This document shows, piece by piece, positions 35,172 through 44,866 of a stretch of 64,000 nucleotides of DNA; position 1 is the first letter of the stretch, and every line of letters begins with the position of its first letter. The position numbers and the translations under genes are program-made. This stretch comes from Vreelandella nanhaiensis. Its GTDB lineage: Bacteria > Pseudomonadota > Gammaproteobacteria > Pseudomonadales > Halomonadaceae. The stretch spans positions 248,001 to 312,000 of the forward strand of contig NZ_RZHF01000005.1 in NCBI RefSeq assembly GCF_003990185.1, given 5' to 3'. The notes below the pieces were generated by a model, which did not search any database, had not been told where the DNA came from, and was given only the letters and a program-made list of their open reading frames with translations.

Positions 35172-36993
35172 CCCGACTCAATTTCAACCCGCTTTCGGTG
35201 CGCACGTTATCAGGGAGGGACAGACACGGTTTACGCTCTGGGCACCGAACGCGCACCGGGTAGATGTGGAGGTCGAAGACCTGCCCAGCGCCACCATGGT
35301 GAAAGCCGATGAAGGTTATGTCACCGCCGAGATTGCCTGCGGCCACGGTGCTCGCTACCGCTACCGCATCTTCGGTGATGATAACGATCAGGGCAGCCTG
35401 ATACCTGACCCAGCCGCCCGTGCCCAGGCCGGTGATATCGACGGGCCTAGCGTAGTGATTGATCCCTACCACTATCAATGGCGGAATCAAAGCTGGCAAG
35501 GGCGCCCCTGGCATGAAACGGTGTTCTACGAGCTGCATGTCGGTACGCTGGGCGGCTTTGAGGGTGTTCGCCAACACCTTCCCTATCTTGCTGAACTGGG
35601 TGTCACAGCCATTGAGCTGATGCCAGTCTCGGAGTTTCCGGGCGCCCGCAACTGGGGCTACGATGGTGTACTTCCATACGCGGTGGAAGCCTCCTACGGC
35701 AGCCCTGATGAACTGAAAGCTCTGGTTGATGAAGCGCACTCCCTGGGCCTGATGGTATTTCTCGACGTGGTGTATAACCACTTCGGCCCGGACGGTAACT
35801 ACCTGGCAAGCTATGCCAGTAGTTTTTTTCGCGAGGATCTCGCCACGCCCTGGGGTCCTGCTATCGATTTTCGTCAACCCCAAGTACGGCGTTACTTTAT
35901 CGACAATGCCTTAATGTGGCTTGAGGAGTATCGCCTGGACGGCCTGCGCTTCGATGCCGTTCATGCCATCAGCGAGCAGGACTTTCTGGTCGAGCTGGCA
36001 GAAACGGTACGCACCCAGATAGCGCCTGAGCGGCATGTTCATCTGGTGCTTGAAAACGAAGGCAACACCGCCAGCCTGCTCAATTCCGAGCAGTTTAACG
36101 CCCAGTGGAATGATGACTGGCACAACGTTATCCATGTACTCCTGACCGGTGAGACCGAGGGCTATTACAGTGATTTCGTCGACGACGCCACGGCCCGGCT
36201 GGCCCGCTGCTTAAGCGAAGGGTTTATCTACCAGGGCGCGCAGACGCGCCATGGCCGCGCCCGCGGCGAGCCCAGCGCCCACCTGCCCCCCACAGCCTTT
36301 GTGGCGTTTCTTCAAAACCATGACCAAACCGGCAACCGCGCCCTTGGCGAGCGTTTAAGCCTTCTTGCGGACCCTGACGCTCTCGCGGCAGCCACAGCAC
36401 TGCTGCTGCTTTCACCCATGGTGCCCTTGCTGTTCATGGGCGAAGAGTGGGGGGCTACTCAGCCCTTTTTGTTCTTCACCGAGCACAAGGAGGAACTCGC
36501 TCAGGCGGTTCGCGAGGGGCGCCGGGCTGAATTTGCCGACTTCAGCGCCTTTCTGGATGAAAAGGCCCGCGAGCGCATACCTGACCCTAATGCCCTGAGT
36601 ACCTTTGAGGCTTCAATCCCCGACTTTGACGCACGTGGAACGGCTCCCCATGCCGCTTGCCTGGAACGCTATCGCACCCTGCTGGCACTCCGTCATCAGC
36701 ATATCGTACCGCGCCTTCAAAGCGCACGGGCATTAGGGGCTGAAGCAATCGGCGACAAGGCCGTGCTGGCCCGCTGGCAGATGAACGACGACACCCAACT
36801 GGTAATAGCGCTCAATTTAGGCAACCAGCCGGTCGCCATACCAGACTCAGACGTTCAAACACTGCGCGCCGAGCAATGCTTATACGAAACACGCGAAGGA
36901 GTGGCATCTACTACACAGAGTGGCCGCCTGCCCTCGGGTGCTGCTGCCGTGTGGCTACTGGATGGGCCGGGTAACAGTGAGGCAAGCCGATGA
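35164..36993 (+). CDS. treZ: Malto-oligosyltrehalose trehalohydrolase
   Basis: A 609-residue GH13 enzyme. An N-terminal CBM48-like domain (FGAHVIREGQTRFTLWAPNA) is followed by the catalytic barrel with DVVYNHFGPDG, GLRFDAVHAI (nucleophile about Asp264), LVLENEGN (acid/base about Glu297) and FLQNHDQTGNR. The NWGYDGVLPYAVEASYG segment is typical of TreZ. It cleaves the alpha-1,4 bond next to the terminal trehalose made by TreY, releasing trehalose. The start lies in the last codons of glgA (8-base overlap) and the end overlaps malQ by 4 bases. The partner treY is two genes downstream. Confidence 0.94.
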   Translation: MANPTQFQPAFGAHVIREGQTRFTLWAPNAHRVDVEVEDLPSATMVKADEGYVTAEIACGHGARYRYRIFGDDNDQGSLIPDPAARAQAGDIDGPSVVIDPYHYQWRNQSWQGRPWHETVFYELHVGTLGGFEGVRQHLPYLAELGVTAIELMPVSEFPGARNWGYDGVLPYAVEASYGSPDELKALVDEAHSLGLMVFLDVVYNHFGPDGNYLASYASSFFREDLATPWGPAIDFRQPQVRRYFIDNALMWLEEYRLDGLRFDAVHAISEQDFLVELAETVRTQIAPERHVHLVLENEGNTASLLNSEQFNAQWNDDWHNVIHVLLTGETEGYYSDFVDDATARLARCLSEGFIYQGAQTRHGRARGEPSAHLPPTAFVAFLQNHDQTGNRALGERLSLLADPDALAAATALLLLSPMVPLLFMGEEWGATQPFLFFTEHKEELAQAVREGRRAEFADFSAFLDEKARERIPDPNALSTFEASIPDFDARGTAPHAACLERYRTLLALRHQHIVPRLQSARALGAEAIGDKAVLARWQMNDDTQLVIALNLGNQPVAIPDSDVQTLRAEQCLYETREGVASTTQSGRLPSGAAAVWLLDGPGNSEASR

Positions 36994-39131
36994 ACCATAA
37001 ACTTACCCAGCTCGCTGAAGCGGCCGGGTTATTGCTCGAATGGGAAAATAGCGACGGCGAACCGTGCCAGTTGTCCGAGTCAGTTCAACGTACCCTTCTG
37101 GAAATACTCGGCTTTCCAACCGAGAGTGAGGCGGCGCTTGATGAAAGCCTGCAGCGACTGAAACGTCTGCACGCGCCGGACCATCCTGCCGAGTGGCCAC
37201 CGCTAATCACCGCTGATCCTGATACGCCCATCACACTACCATCGCCGCTATCCCCCGGCACGGCGTTTATATTGATACTCGAGGAAGGCAGCCGCGTAGA
37301 GGGCACGCTAGACCGCGACGGTATGCTGCCCAGTATCTCGGAAATCGGTTATCACCAGCTGCATATAGCCGATACCCAACTAACCTTGGCAGTCGCTCCA
37401 CAGCGGTGTTTTTTCCCGAGTGAGGCTAGTAGTGAATCCACGCCTCGCTTATGGGGCCTGGCTGCCCAGCTTTATTCCCTGCGCCGCTCTGGGGATGGGG
37501 GTATTGGGGATGTCCTGGCGCTGGAAAATTTTGTTGCTCCTGCTGCAAAGCTCGGAGCGGATGCGCTGGCTATTAGCCCCACGCACGCCATGTTCAGTGC
37601 TAACCCTGATAATTACAGCCCTTACTCGCCCTCCACGCGGCTTCTCAATAATGTGCTTTATAGTGCGCCGGAAACCCTGTTAGGTGAAGACCGCGTTCGC
37701 GATGCCCAGGCACGCAATGGGCTGCAGGCAGAACTTAGTCGCCTGGAAACCGACGATTTACTCGACTGGCCCGGAGCGGCGCGGGCCAAGCTCTCCTGGC
37801 TGCGTTTTCTTTACGATGATTTTATGTCTTGTGAGGATGACGCCACTCAAGCCCTACGCCAGAAAATGCAGGAATTCCGTCAAGCTGGGGGCGAACTACT
37901 GGAAGATCACTGCCGTTTTGAGGCCCTGCAAAGGGAGTTTGGGCCCAGCAACTGGCGTGACTGGCCTGAAGCGCTTCGCGATCCTGCCAGCCCTGAGCTG
38001 GCTCGCTTTGCCGAGACGCGCGCCCACGAAATAGGCTTTCACGTTTTTCTACAGTGGTTAGCTGCCGATGGGCTGTCGCGCGCTCAGCACGCCGCTCGCG
38101 AGAACGGCATGGCGATAGGATTAATTGCTGATTTAGCCGTGGGCGCGGACGCCGCGGGTAGCCAGACATGGAGCCGGCAGGAAGATATGTTGGAAGGCGT
38201 CTCCATCGGGGCGCCCCCCGACCTGTTTAACGGCCAGGGGCAAAATTGGGGGCTGGCTGCGTTCTCGCCCTTCGGCCTGAAACGTTCGGGTTTTCGTAGT
38301 TTTATCGACATGCTGCGTAGCGCCTTGGCCCACGCCGGTGGGCTTCGGATTGATCATGTGCTCGGCTTGATGCGCCTATGGCTGGTACCTCAGGGTGCTT
38401 CCGCCACTGAGGGTGGCTACCTGCGTTATCCATTGGACGACATGCTCCGTCTGGTGGCCCTGGAATCCTGGCGTCATCGCGCCATCGTGATTGGTGAGGA
38501 TCTTGGCACCGTGGCACCGGGCTTTCGCCAGCAGCTGGAAGCGCGCGGCATATTGGGTATGCAGGTGCTGTGGTTCGAGCAGGATAAAGACAGCAACTAT
38601 CTTGCCGCTAGCCAGTGGTCCCCCGATGCGCTGGCCACCACCTCGACCCATGACCTGCCAACCGTAGCTGGCTGGTGGGCGGGCCGCGATATTGAATGGC
38701 GCGACCGGCTTGGATTGTTCAAGGCCAGCCAGAGCCTAGAGAGCGAGCTGCAGGCCCGGCGCCATGAACGGGCTAAACTTGCCACAACGCTTGGGCTGCT
38801 GGGCAGCACACCGACCACACAGACCTTGGAAGCTGCCGATATTCCCGCCTCGCAGGTGCTCGATGCCTGTGCACGCCATCTGGGCGGTACCTCCACCCCG
38901 CTGGTATTACTTCCGGTAGAGGATGTACTGGGGCTTGAAGAGCAGGCCAACCTGCCCAACAGCACGGACGAGCACCCGAACTGGCGCCGTCGCTGGGCAA
39001 CCGATGCAAGCGACTTGCTGGCATCAGACGAAGTTCGTCAACGGCTTGGTGCGCTGACGCTTTCACGCAAAAGTGCGCTAAAGGAGACGACCTCACAATC
39101 TGCCCTGTTTGGGAGGCCGACCCATGAATGA
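36990..39131 (+). CDS. malQ: 4-alpha-glucanotransferase (amylomaltase, GH77)
   Basis: A 713-residue GH77 enzyme. The N-terminal 150 residues form the extra domain of the long bacterial MalQ. The catalytic part shows RLWGLAAQLYSLRRSGDGGI, PTHAMFSANPDNYSPYSPST, GLRIDHVLGLMRLW (nucleophile Asp455), VIGEDLGTV (Glu503) and STHDLPTVAGWW (third acid). It transfers maltodextrin segments between chains, supplying chains of suitable length for TreY and GlgE. It is sandwiched between treZ (4-base overlap) and treY (8-base overlap), so production of the three is coupled. Confidence 0.94.
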   Translation: MNHKLTQLAEAAGLLLEWENSDGEPCQLSESVQRTLLEILGFPTESEAALDESLQRLKRLHAPDHPAEWPPLITADPDTPITLPSPLSPGTAFILILEEGSRVEGTLDRDGMLPSISEIGYHQLHIADTQLTLAVAPQRCFFPSEASSESTPRLWGLAAQLYSLRRSGDGGIGDVLALENFVAPAAKLGADALAISPTHAMFSANPDNYSPYSPSTRLLNNVLYSAPETLLGEDRVRDAQARNGLQAELSRLETDDLLDWPGAARAKLSWLRFLYDDFMSCEDDATQALRQKMQEFRQAGGELLEDHCRFEALQREFGPSNWRDWPEALRDPASPELARFAETRAHEIGFHVFLQWLAADGLSRAQHAARENGMAIGLIADLAVGADAAGSQTWSRQEDMLEGVSIGAPPDLFNGQGQNWGLAAFSPFGLKRSGFRSFIDMLRSALAHAGGLRIDHVLGLMRLWLVPQGASATEGGYLRYPLDDMLRLVALESWRHRAIVIGEDLGTVAPGFRQQLEARGILGMQVLWFEQDKDSNYLAASQWSPDALATTSTHDLPTVAGWWAGRDIEWRDRLGLFKASQSLESELQARRHERAKLATTLGLLGSTPTTQTLEAADIPASQVLDACARHLGGTSTPLVLLPVEDVLGLEEQANLPNSTDEHPNWRRRWATDASDLLASDEVRQRLGALTLSRKSALKETTSQSALFGRPTHE

Positions 39132-41946
39132 GATCCGCGCGACGCTTCGACTCCAGTTTCATCGCGACTTCACCCTCAAGGATGCCGAACGTTGGGTAGA
39201 CTACTATGCTGCCCTTGGCATCAGTCATATCTATGCCTCACCGCTACAAGTGTCGCGGGCTGGGTCCCCGCATGGCTACGACGGCGTTGACCCTACCCGC
39301 ATCGACCCTGAACTAGGCGGCGAAGCTGCTCTGAAAAGTCTGGTTGCCCGGCTGCGCGAGCGCGGCATGGGATTGGTCCTTGATATTGTACCCAACCACC
39401 TGGCGGTGGGTGGCTCGGAAAATCTGTGGTGGCAGGACGTGCTGGCTTGGGGGAGTGATAGCCCCTACGCCAGCTTCTTCGATATCGACTGGCACTCTCC
39501 TGATCCCACGCTTAACGGCAAACTGCTCGTGCCGTTTCTTGGCGCCGCCTATGCCGAGATACTCAATTCAGGCGAATTGACGCTGGACTACGACGTCGAG
39601 GCGGCGGGCTTTCATGTCGATTATCACGAGCACCGCTTTCCTATCGACCCGCGTCACTACGGCGACATACTGCGCTTTTCTGAGCACAACACGCTATATG
39701 AACAGGCGGCTTTTTTCGAAGCCCTGCAGCAAGATAATGATGCCTACGCATCTGCTCAGGATGCGCGTCGCCAGTTAGGCAAGGTGATGGAATCGCCCGC
39801 GGCCCAGGCATCGCTCAGCGCTGTCATGAAATTATTTAACGGTGCGAGTAGTAACGGCGCCACTCGGCTTCATGCCCTGCTGGAACGTCAACATTACCGC
39901 TTGGCGTGGTGGCGCACCGCGTCCGATGAGATTAACTGGCGGCGTTTTTTTGACGTTACCGAACTGGGAGGGCTACGCATTGAAGATCCGGAGGTCTTCG
40001 AGGCCGTACATGCCCTGCCGTTACGTCTGGTCGAGGCAGGCTGGGTCGACGGCCTGCGCGTTGACCATGTTGATGGACTGGCCGACCCACGGGGCTACTG
40101 CCTACGCCTTCGCCAGCACCTGGATGCGATAGAGGAAAAACGCCCAAGTGACGCGCCCCGCCATGTCGCTCTGTATGTGGAAAAGATTCTGGGAGATGGT
40201 GAGACGTTACATACCGACTGGGGCGTGGATGGTACCAGCGGTTACGAGTTCATGAACGAGGTCTCGGGGATACAGCACGATCCGACAGGTAGCGCGCCGC
40301 TAAGGCAGTTATGGCGTGATGTTAGTGGCCGTGATCCTGACTTTTCTGCCGAGGTGCGCCTGGGTAGGCGCGAGGTACTTACCTCCTTGCTGACCAGCGA
40401 ATTTTCGGCCTGTGCGCGGGCTCTGCATGCTGTTGCGCGTGCTCAATTGAGTAGCCGGGATATTACCCTGGCCGCGATCCGGCGGGCGCTGGAAGCATTG
40501 ATTGTCCACTTCCCCATTTACCGCAGCTATGCCGACGATGCTGGCCGGCCAGATGCCGACACTCCCTTCTTTACCCAGGCAATGCAGGCCGCACGCCAAG
40601 CGCTCAATCCGCCGGATATTGCCGTTCTTGAAGCCTTGGAACGTTGGTTGGGGGGAGAGGCACCGCGTGATTGCGCCGAGGATGGCGAGCGCCAGCTGCG
40701 CCAGCGCGCCATTACTCGTTTTCAACAGCTTACCTCGCCGGTTGCCGCCAAGGCGGTCGAAGATACTGCTGGGTATCGCAGTGCGGTACTGATTTCGCGT
40801 AACGATGTGGGCTTTGACGGAGAGCATTTTAGCCACTCTTCTGAGCACTTCCACAAGGCGAATGCCCGACGTGCCCGTGACTTTCCTGGCTCCCTCGTGA
40901 CCACCGCCACCCACGACCACAAGCGGGGCGAAGATGTACGTGCCAGACTTGCTGCACTGAGTGAACAGGCGGTGATCTTCACAAGCCAGGTTGAGCGTTG
41001 GCGAAAGATGGCCGCACCACTGCGCCAGTCATTGCCCGAGGGACTCGCGCCCTCACCGGGCGATGAATTAATTCTTTATCAGATTCTACTGGGGGCTTGG
41101 TCGCCGACGCTCGACCCGCAGGACGATGAGGCCCTTGAGCACTTTAACCAGCGATTGGCTGCATGGCAGCTAAAAGCTTTGCGCGAAGCCAAGCTGCGTA
41201 GCCACTGGCTGTGGCCTAATGAGGCTTACGAATCAGCTTGCCGCACATTTTTAGAAGGGTTGCTAACCACCGCGCCCCTGCGGGATTCGATCGCCGCTGC
41301 CGCACGGACCCTTGACCTGCCGGGCGCCATTAACGGCTTGGTGCAGACGGTACTGCGCTTAACCGTACCCGGCGTGCCGGATCTTTACCAGGGAAGTGAG
41401 TTCTGGGACTACAGCTTGGTAGACCCTGATAATAGACGCCCTGTTGACTACGGCCTACGTAAAGCAGGACTTGATCAGGCGCTACCGCCCACCGAGGCCC
41501 TGCGTACCTGGCGTGATGGGCGAGTAAAACAAGCGCTGATTACCCGGTTGCTGGGGCTGCGCCATCGTAACCCCCTGCTGTTTGCCCACGGCGACTACCA
41601 CCCGATTGTGGCGGACGGCGAACTTGCCAATCACGTGGTGGCCTTTACCCGGCGCTATAGCAGCTACCAATTACTGGTGGTAGTCCCCCGGCTCACCGCC
41701 AACCTATTGGATGACACCGACAGACCGCATATTTCACAAAAGCGCTGGGAGGATACATTCCTGCAACCGCCCCCCGGTTGCTGGCAAAGCGTTTTAACCG
41801 AGGCAACCCTGAAAGTAGACAACGCTGGCATTTCTGTTGCCAGCCTGCTTGCTGAGCTACCCGTGGGTGTTTTTCTACGCGCTGGCCACACGGACAGCAA
41901 TACTGAAGCCCCGCCATTACATCAACATAGTGAACCATTGAAATAG
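39124..41946 (+). CDS. treY: Malto-oligosyltrehalose synthase
   Basis: A 940-residue GH13 enzyme that turns the reducing end of maltodextrin into a trehalose unit by intramolecular transglycosylation. Signatures are TLRLQFHRDFTLKDAERWVD at the start, SRAGSPHGYDGVDPTRIDPE, DIVPNHLAV, GLRVDHVDGLADP (nucleophile Asp314), YVEKILGDGE (Glu353) and TATHDHKRGEDVRAR. The C terminus shows VPGVPDLYQGSEFWDYSLVD. The start overlaps the malQ stop by 8 bases. The junction sequence CCCATGAATGAG is the same as at the treS/glgB junction. Together with TreZ it makes trehalose from glucan. Confidence 0.95.
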   Translation: MNEIRATLRLQFHRDFTLKDAERWVDYYAALGISHIYASPLQVSRAGSPHGYDGVDPTRIDPELGGEAALKSLVARLRERGMGLVLDIVPNHLAVGGSENLWWQDVLAWGSDSPYASFFDIDWHSPDPTLNGKLLVPFLGAAYAEILNSGELTLDYDVEAAGFHVDYHEHRFPIDPRHYGDILRFSEHNTLYEQAAFFEALQQDNDAYASAQDARRQLGKVMESPAAQASLSAVMKLFNGASSNGATRLHALLERQHYRLAWWRTASDEINWRRFFDVTELGGLRIEDPEVFEAVHALPLRLVEAGWVDGLRVDHVDGLADPRGYCLRLRQHLDAIEEKRPSDAPRHVALYVEKILGDGETLHTDWGVDGTSGYEFMNEVSGIQHDPTGSAPLRQLWRDVSGRDPDFSAEVRLGRREVLTSLLTSEFSACARALHAVARAQLSSRDITLAAIRRALEALIVHFPIYRSYADDAGRPDADTPFFTQAMQAARQALNPPDIAVLEALERWLGGEAPRDCAEDGERQLRQRAITRFQQLTSPVAAKAVEDTAGYRSAVLISRNDVGFDGEHFSHSSEHFHKANARRARDFPGSLVTTATHDHKRGEDVRARLAALSEQAVIFTSQVERWRKMAAPLRQSLPEGLAPSPGDELILYQILLGAWSPTLDPQDDEALEHFNQRLAAWQLKALREAKLRSHWLWPNEAYESACRTFLEGLLTTAPLRDSIAAAARTLDLPGAINGLVQTVLRLTVPGVPDLYQGSEFWDYSLVDPDNRRPVDYGLRKAGLDQALPPTEALRTWRDGRVKQALITRLLGLRHRNPLLFAHGDYHPIVADGELANHVVAFTRRYSSYQLLVVVPRLTANLLDDTDRPHISQKRWEDTFLQPPPGCWQSVLTEATLKVDNAGISVASLLAELPVGVFLRAGHTDSNTEAPPLHQHSEPLK

Positions 41947-41964
41947 CACATAGGGAGAGCTGAG

Positions 41965-42558
41965 ATGACTGACGAAGAGCGCGTACGTCAACTGGCCTAC
42001 AGCATTTGGGAAGCTGAAGGACGCCCTGAAGGGCAACAACAACAACATTGGGACAGGGCAGTCAAGATAGTGGCTGCCGAACAAGCTGCTGGCAACGAAG
42101 CCGAGCTGGAAGAAGTAGGCGAACCGCTCGACGAGGCGCCTATCCTGGAGGATGACCTTCCCTTGGAAGAGGACGAGATAGGTATCCAGGAGAGCCGCCT
42201 TCCACTGGAAGACCCCAATGGCGACCCCTCATTCGATGAAGCCCCTTTTCGAGATGATATGTCGGTAGGGCAGGACGTGCCTGTACAGGACCGCGGTCAT
42301 CCACTTCAGGAACCCACCCCCGAAGAAACGGCAGGTTCAATGGAGCCAATGCCCGAAGAATCTGCCACTGTGAAACGCGCCCAGCGCCCTCGCCGCAGCA
42401 GTGAAGAGCTGTCCACTACCGATGAGGCAGAAGGCAAGAAAACCCAGCGTGCCCAACCCAAGCGCAAGGCGGCAGGGTCGAAACCCGAACCCACGCCAGC
42501 CAAGAAAGCTGCTCCCAAAGCGAAGAAAGCGAAGAAAACGGACAAGCCAAGCGAGTAG
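41965..42558 (+). CDS. DUF2934 protein with acidic middle and lysine-rich tail
   Basis: A 197-residue protein of unknown function. Residues 1-35 (EERVRQLAYSIWEAEGRPEG, HWDRAVKIV) match the short DUF2934 helix pair. Residues about 43-125 are strongly acidic and rich in Pro, Asp and Glu. Residues about 136-197 are rich in Lys, Ala and Pro (AKKAAPKAKKAKKTDKPSE), resembling histone H1-like tails. No enzyme motif or membrane segment is present. GGGAGAG precedes the ATG, 18 bases after treY, so it is clearly part of the operon, and 51 bases separate it from glgX. Small DUF2934 genes occur in trehalose/glycogen loci, but their role is not known to me. The tail suggests nucleic-acid or polyanion binding (inference). 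Confidence 0.8.
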   Translation: MTDEERVRQLAYSIWEAEGRPEGQQQQHWDRAVKIVAAEQAAGNEAELEEVGEPLDEAPILEDDLPLEEDEIGIQESRLPLEDPNGDPSFDEAPFRDDMSVGQDVPVQDRGHPLQEPTPEETAGSMEPMPEESATVKRAQRPRRSSEELSTTDEAEGKKTQRAQPKRKAAGSKPEPTPAKKAAPKAKKAKKTDKPSE

Positions 42559-42609
42559 AACTAAAGCGGCCACTAATGAGAGCACCCAACAGGCTCAAGG
42601 ACGAATGCA

Positions 42610-44808
42610 ATGAATACAAGCCAAACCACGCGGGACAGCGATAGCTCCGTCGCCACAGATGAATCTCCCAGCGTCATACGGCAGTCCCGCGTACATGAAG
42701 GATGGTCGTTTCCTTTGGGCGCCAACTGGGATGGCCTAGGCGTGAATTTTGCGCTGTTTTCGGCGCATGCCACCCGGGTAGAGCTGTGCCTTTTTGATGA
42801 AACCGGCGAACATGAGCTGGAACGCATTGAATTACCCGAGTATACCGACGAAGTGTGGCACGGCTACCTGCCTGATGTGCGGCCTGGTCAGCTCTATGGC
42901 TACCGCGTGTATGGTCCTTATGCACCGGAAGAGGGGCATCGCTTCAACCCCAATAAGCTGCTACTCGACCCCTACGCCAAGCAGATCGTTGGCGAGATCA
43001 AGTGGGACGAGGCGCTATTCGGTTACACCATTGGCCATCCGGATGGCGACCTGAGCTTCGATGAACGCGACAGCGCACCGTTCATGCCGAAATGCAAAGT
43101 TGTGGACCCGGCCTTCACCTGGGGGCGCTCGCGAGGGGTACAGCTTCCTTGGGATAAGACCATTCTCTATGAGACTCATGTTCGTGGCTACACCATGCGC
43201 CATCCATCGGTACCTGAAGCGCTACGTGGTACTTTTGCCGGGCTGATGGTCAACGATGTGGTCGACTATATCCGCTCACTTGGAGTGTCGTCGGTTGAGC
43301 TTTTACCCATCCACGCCTTTGTTGATGACCAGCATCTGTTGGAACAGGGGCTACGCAACTACTGGGGCTATAACACCCTCGGGTTCTTCGCCCCCCATTC
43401 TCGCTACCTTTCTGGCGAAAACGTAAATGAATTCAAGGAGATGGTTGCACGCTACCATGCCGCGGACCTAGAAGTCATTCTTGACGTGGTCTACAACCAC
43501 ACGGCAGAAGGCAACGAGCTTGGCCCGACCCTTTCCTTAAAGGGAATTGACAACGCCTCCTACTACCGGCTGATGCCGGACGAGCCACGCTACTATATCG
43601 ACGACACGGGCACCGGTAACACTCTGAACCTGAGCCACCAGCGTGTTCTGCAAATGGTCACCGACTCCCTGCGCTACTGGGCCACGGAAATGCGCGTTGA
43701 TGGCTTTCGTTTCGACCTGGCCACCATCCTCGGTCGTGAACCGCACGGCTTTGACGAGGGTGGCGGCTTTCTCGATTCCTGTCGCCAAGACCCTATTCTC
43801 AGCCAGGTAAAGCTGATCGCCGAACCTTGGGATTGCGGCCCCGGTGGCTATCAGGTGGGTGGTTTCCCGCCGGGTTGGGCGGAGTGGAATGACCAGTTCC
43901 GCGATACTGTGCGTGCCTTCTGGCGGGGCGACGAGGGGCAATTGCCGGAGCTTGCTACCCGCCTCATGGGGTCAGCGGATTTCTTCAAACGTCGTGGTCG
44001 GCGACCGTTCGCGTCAGTCAACTTCGTCACGGCCCACGATGGCTATACCCTTTACGACCTGGTGGCCTACAACGATAAACATAACGAGGCAAACGGCGAG
44101 AATAATCAGGATGGCCACAGCCACAACCTGTCGTGGAACCATGGCGAAGAAGGCCCAAGCGATGATGAAGAGATCCAGGCGCTGCGGTTACGCCAGATCC
44201 GTAATTTCATCGCCACCACACTGTTCTCGCAGGGCACGCCCATGCTGTTGGCAGGCGATGAGCTGCTGCGCACCCAACAGGGCAACAATAACGCTTACTG
44301 TCAGGACAACGAGATCAGCTGGCTGGACTGGAACCTAGACGGTGATGCCCATGCCATGATCGAGTACGTCCGCCGGGTGAATGCGCTGCGGCTGCGCTAC
44401 CCCATTCTGCGGCGCGGGCGCTTCCTCTCGGGTGAATACAACGAGGAAATGGGGCTCAAGGAAGTGACCTGGCTGGCCCCGGATGGCAACGAAATGAGCG
44501 TTGAGCGCTGGGAAGATCCCGAGGCCCGCACCCTCGGGCTGATGCTGGACGGTCGTGCCCAGCCCAGCGGCATACGCCGCGCCGGCGCCGACGTTACTTT
44601 GTTGCTGATTTTCAATGCGCACCACGAAGCTGTGGCTTTTCACCTACCCGAAGCCCCCAGCGGTGCCGGATGGCTATGCCGCCTTGATACCAGCCGGACC
44701 ACTAAGGAAGACCCTTTCCAACGTGCGTTTGGGGAAGAACATGTAATGGAAGGCCGTTCGTTAGCTCTGCTGGAACTCGTGCAGCAGGCTGATAACGCCG
44801 CTACCTAG
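42610..44808 (+). CDS. glgX: Glycogen debranching enzyme
   Basis: A 732-residue GH13 isoamylase-type enzyme: N-terminal CBM48 (WSFPLGANWDGLGVNFALFS), YGYRVYGPYAPEEGHRFNPN, ETHVRGYTMRHPSVPEALRG, DVVYNHTAEGN, GFRFDLATILG (nucleophile Asp369), LIAEPWDCGPGGYQVG (Glu405) and FVTAHDGYTLYDLVAYNDKH. These are GlgX hallmarks. It removes short alpha-1,6 side chains from glycogen, yielding linear oligomers that TreY/TreZ or MalQ can use. AAGGA lies 9 bases before the ATG. The first 25 residues are a Ser/Thr-rich tail not seen in the enzyme core. Confidence 0.94.
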   Translation: MNTSQTTRDSDSSVATDESPSVIRQSRVHEGWSFPLGANWDGLGVNFALFSAHATRVELCLFDETGEHELERIELPEYTDEVWHGYLPDVRPGQLYGYRVYGPYAPEEGHRFNPNKLLLDPYAKQIVGEIKWDEALFGYTIGHPDGDLSFDERDSAPFMPKCKVVDPAFTWGRSRGVQLPWDKTILYETHVRGYTMRHPSVPEALRGTFAGLMVNDVVDYIRSLGVSSVELLPIHAFVDDQHLLEQGLRNYWGYNTLGFFAPHSRYLSGENVNEFKEMVARYHAADLEVILDVVYNHTAEGNELGPTLSLKGIDNASYYRLMPDEPRYYIDDTGTGNTLNLSHQRVLQMVTDSLRYWATEMRVDGFRFDLATILGREPHGFDEGGGFLDSCRQDPILSQVKLIAEPWDCGPGGYQVGGFPPGWAEWNDQFRDTVRAFWRGDEGQLPELATRLMGSADFFKRRGRRPFASVNFVTAHDGYTLYDLVAYNDKHNEANGENNQDGHSHNLSWNHGEEGPSDDEEIQALRLRQIRNFIATTLFSQGTPMLLAGDELLRTQQGNNNAYCQDNEISWLDWNLDGDAHAMIEYVRRVNALRLRYPILRRGRFLSGEYNEEMGLKEVTWLAPDGNEMSVERWEDPEARTLGLMLDGRAQPSGIRRAGADVTLLLIFNAHHEAVAFHLPEAPSGAGWLCRLDTSRTTKEDPFQRAFGEEHVMEGRSLALLELVQQADNAAT

Positions 44809-44815
44809 CCATGAG

Positions 44816-44851
44816 GCAGCGCGTCTATGCCCACGCGCACTTTCGCGCTGC
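44816..44851 (+). promoter_or_regulatory. Hairpin immediately upstream of the glgE ribosome site
   Basis: GCAGCGCG (44816-44823) pairs perfectly with CGCGCTGC (44844-44851) around a 20-base loop. The AAGGAG site of glgE starts one base later. No T tract follows. It may stabilise or define the 5' end of a processed glgE segment, or tune translation. Confidence 0.4.
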
Positions 44852-44866
44852 AAGGAGAAGCATGCA

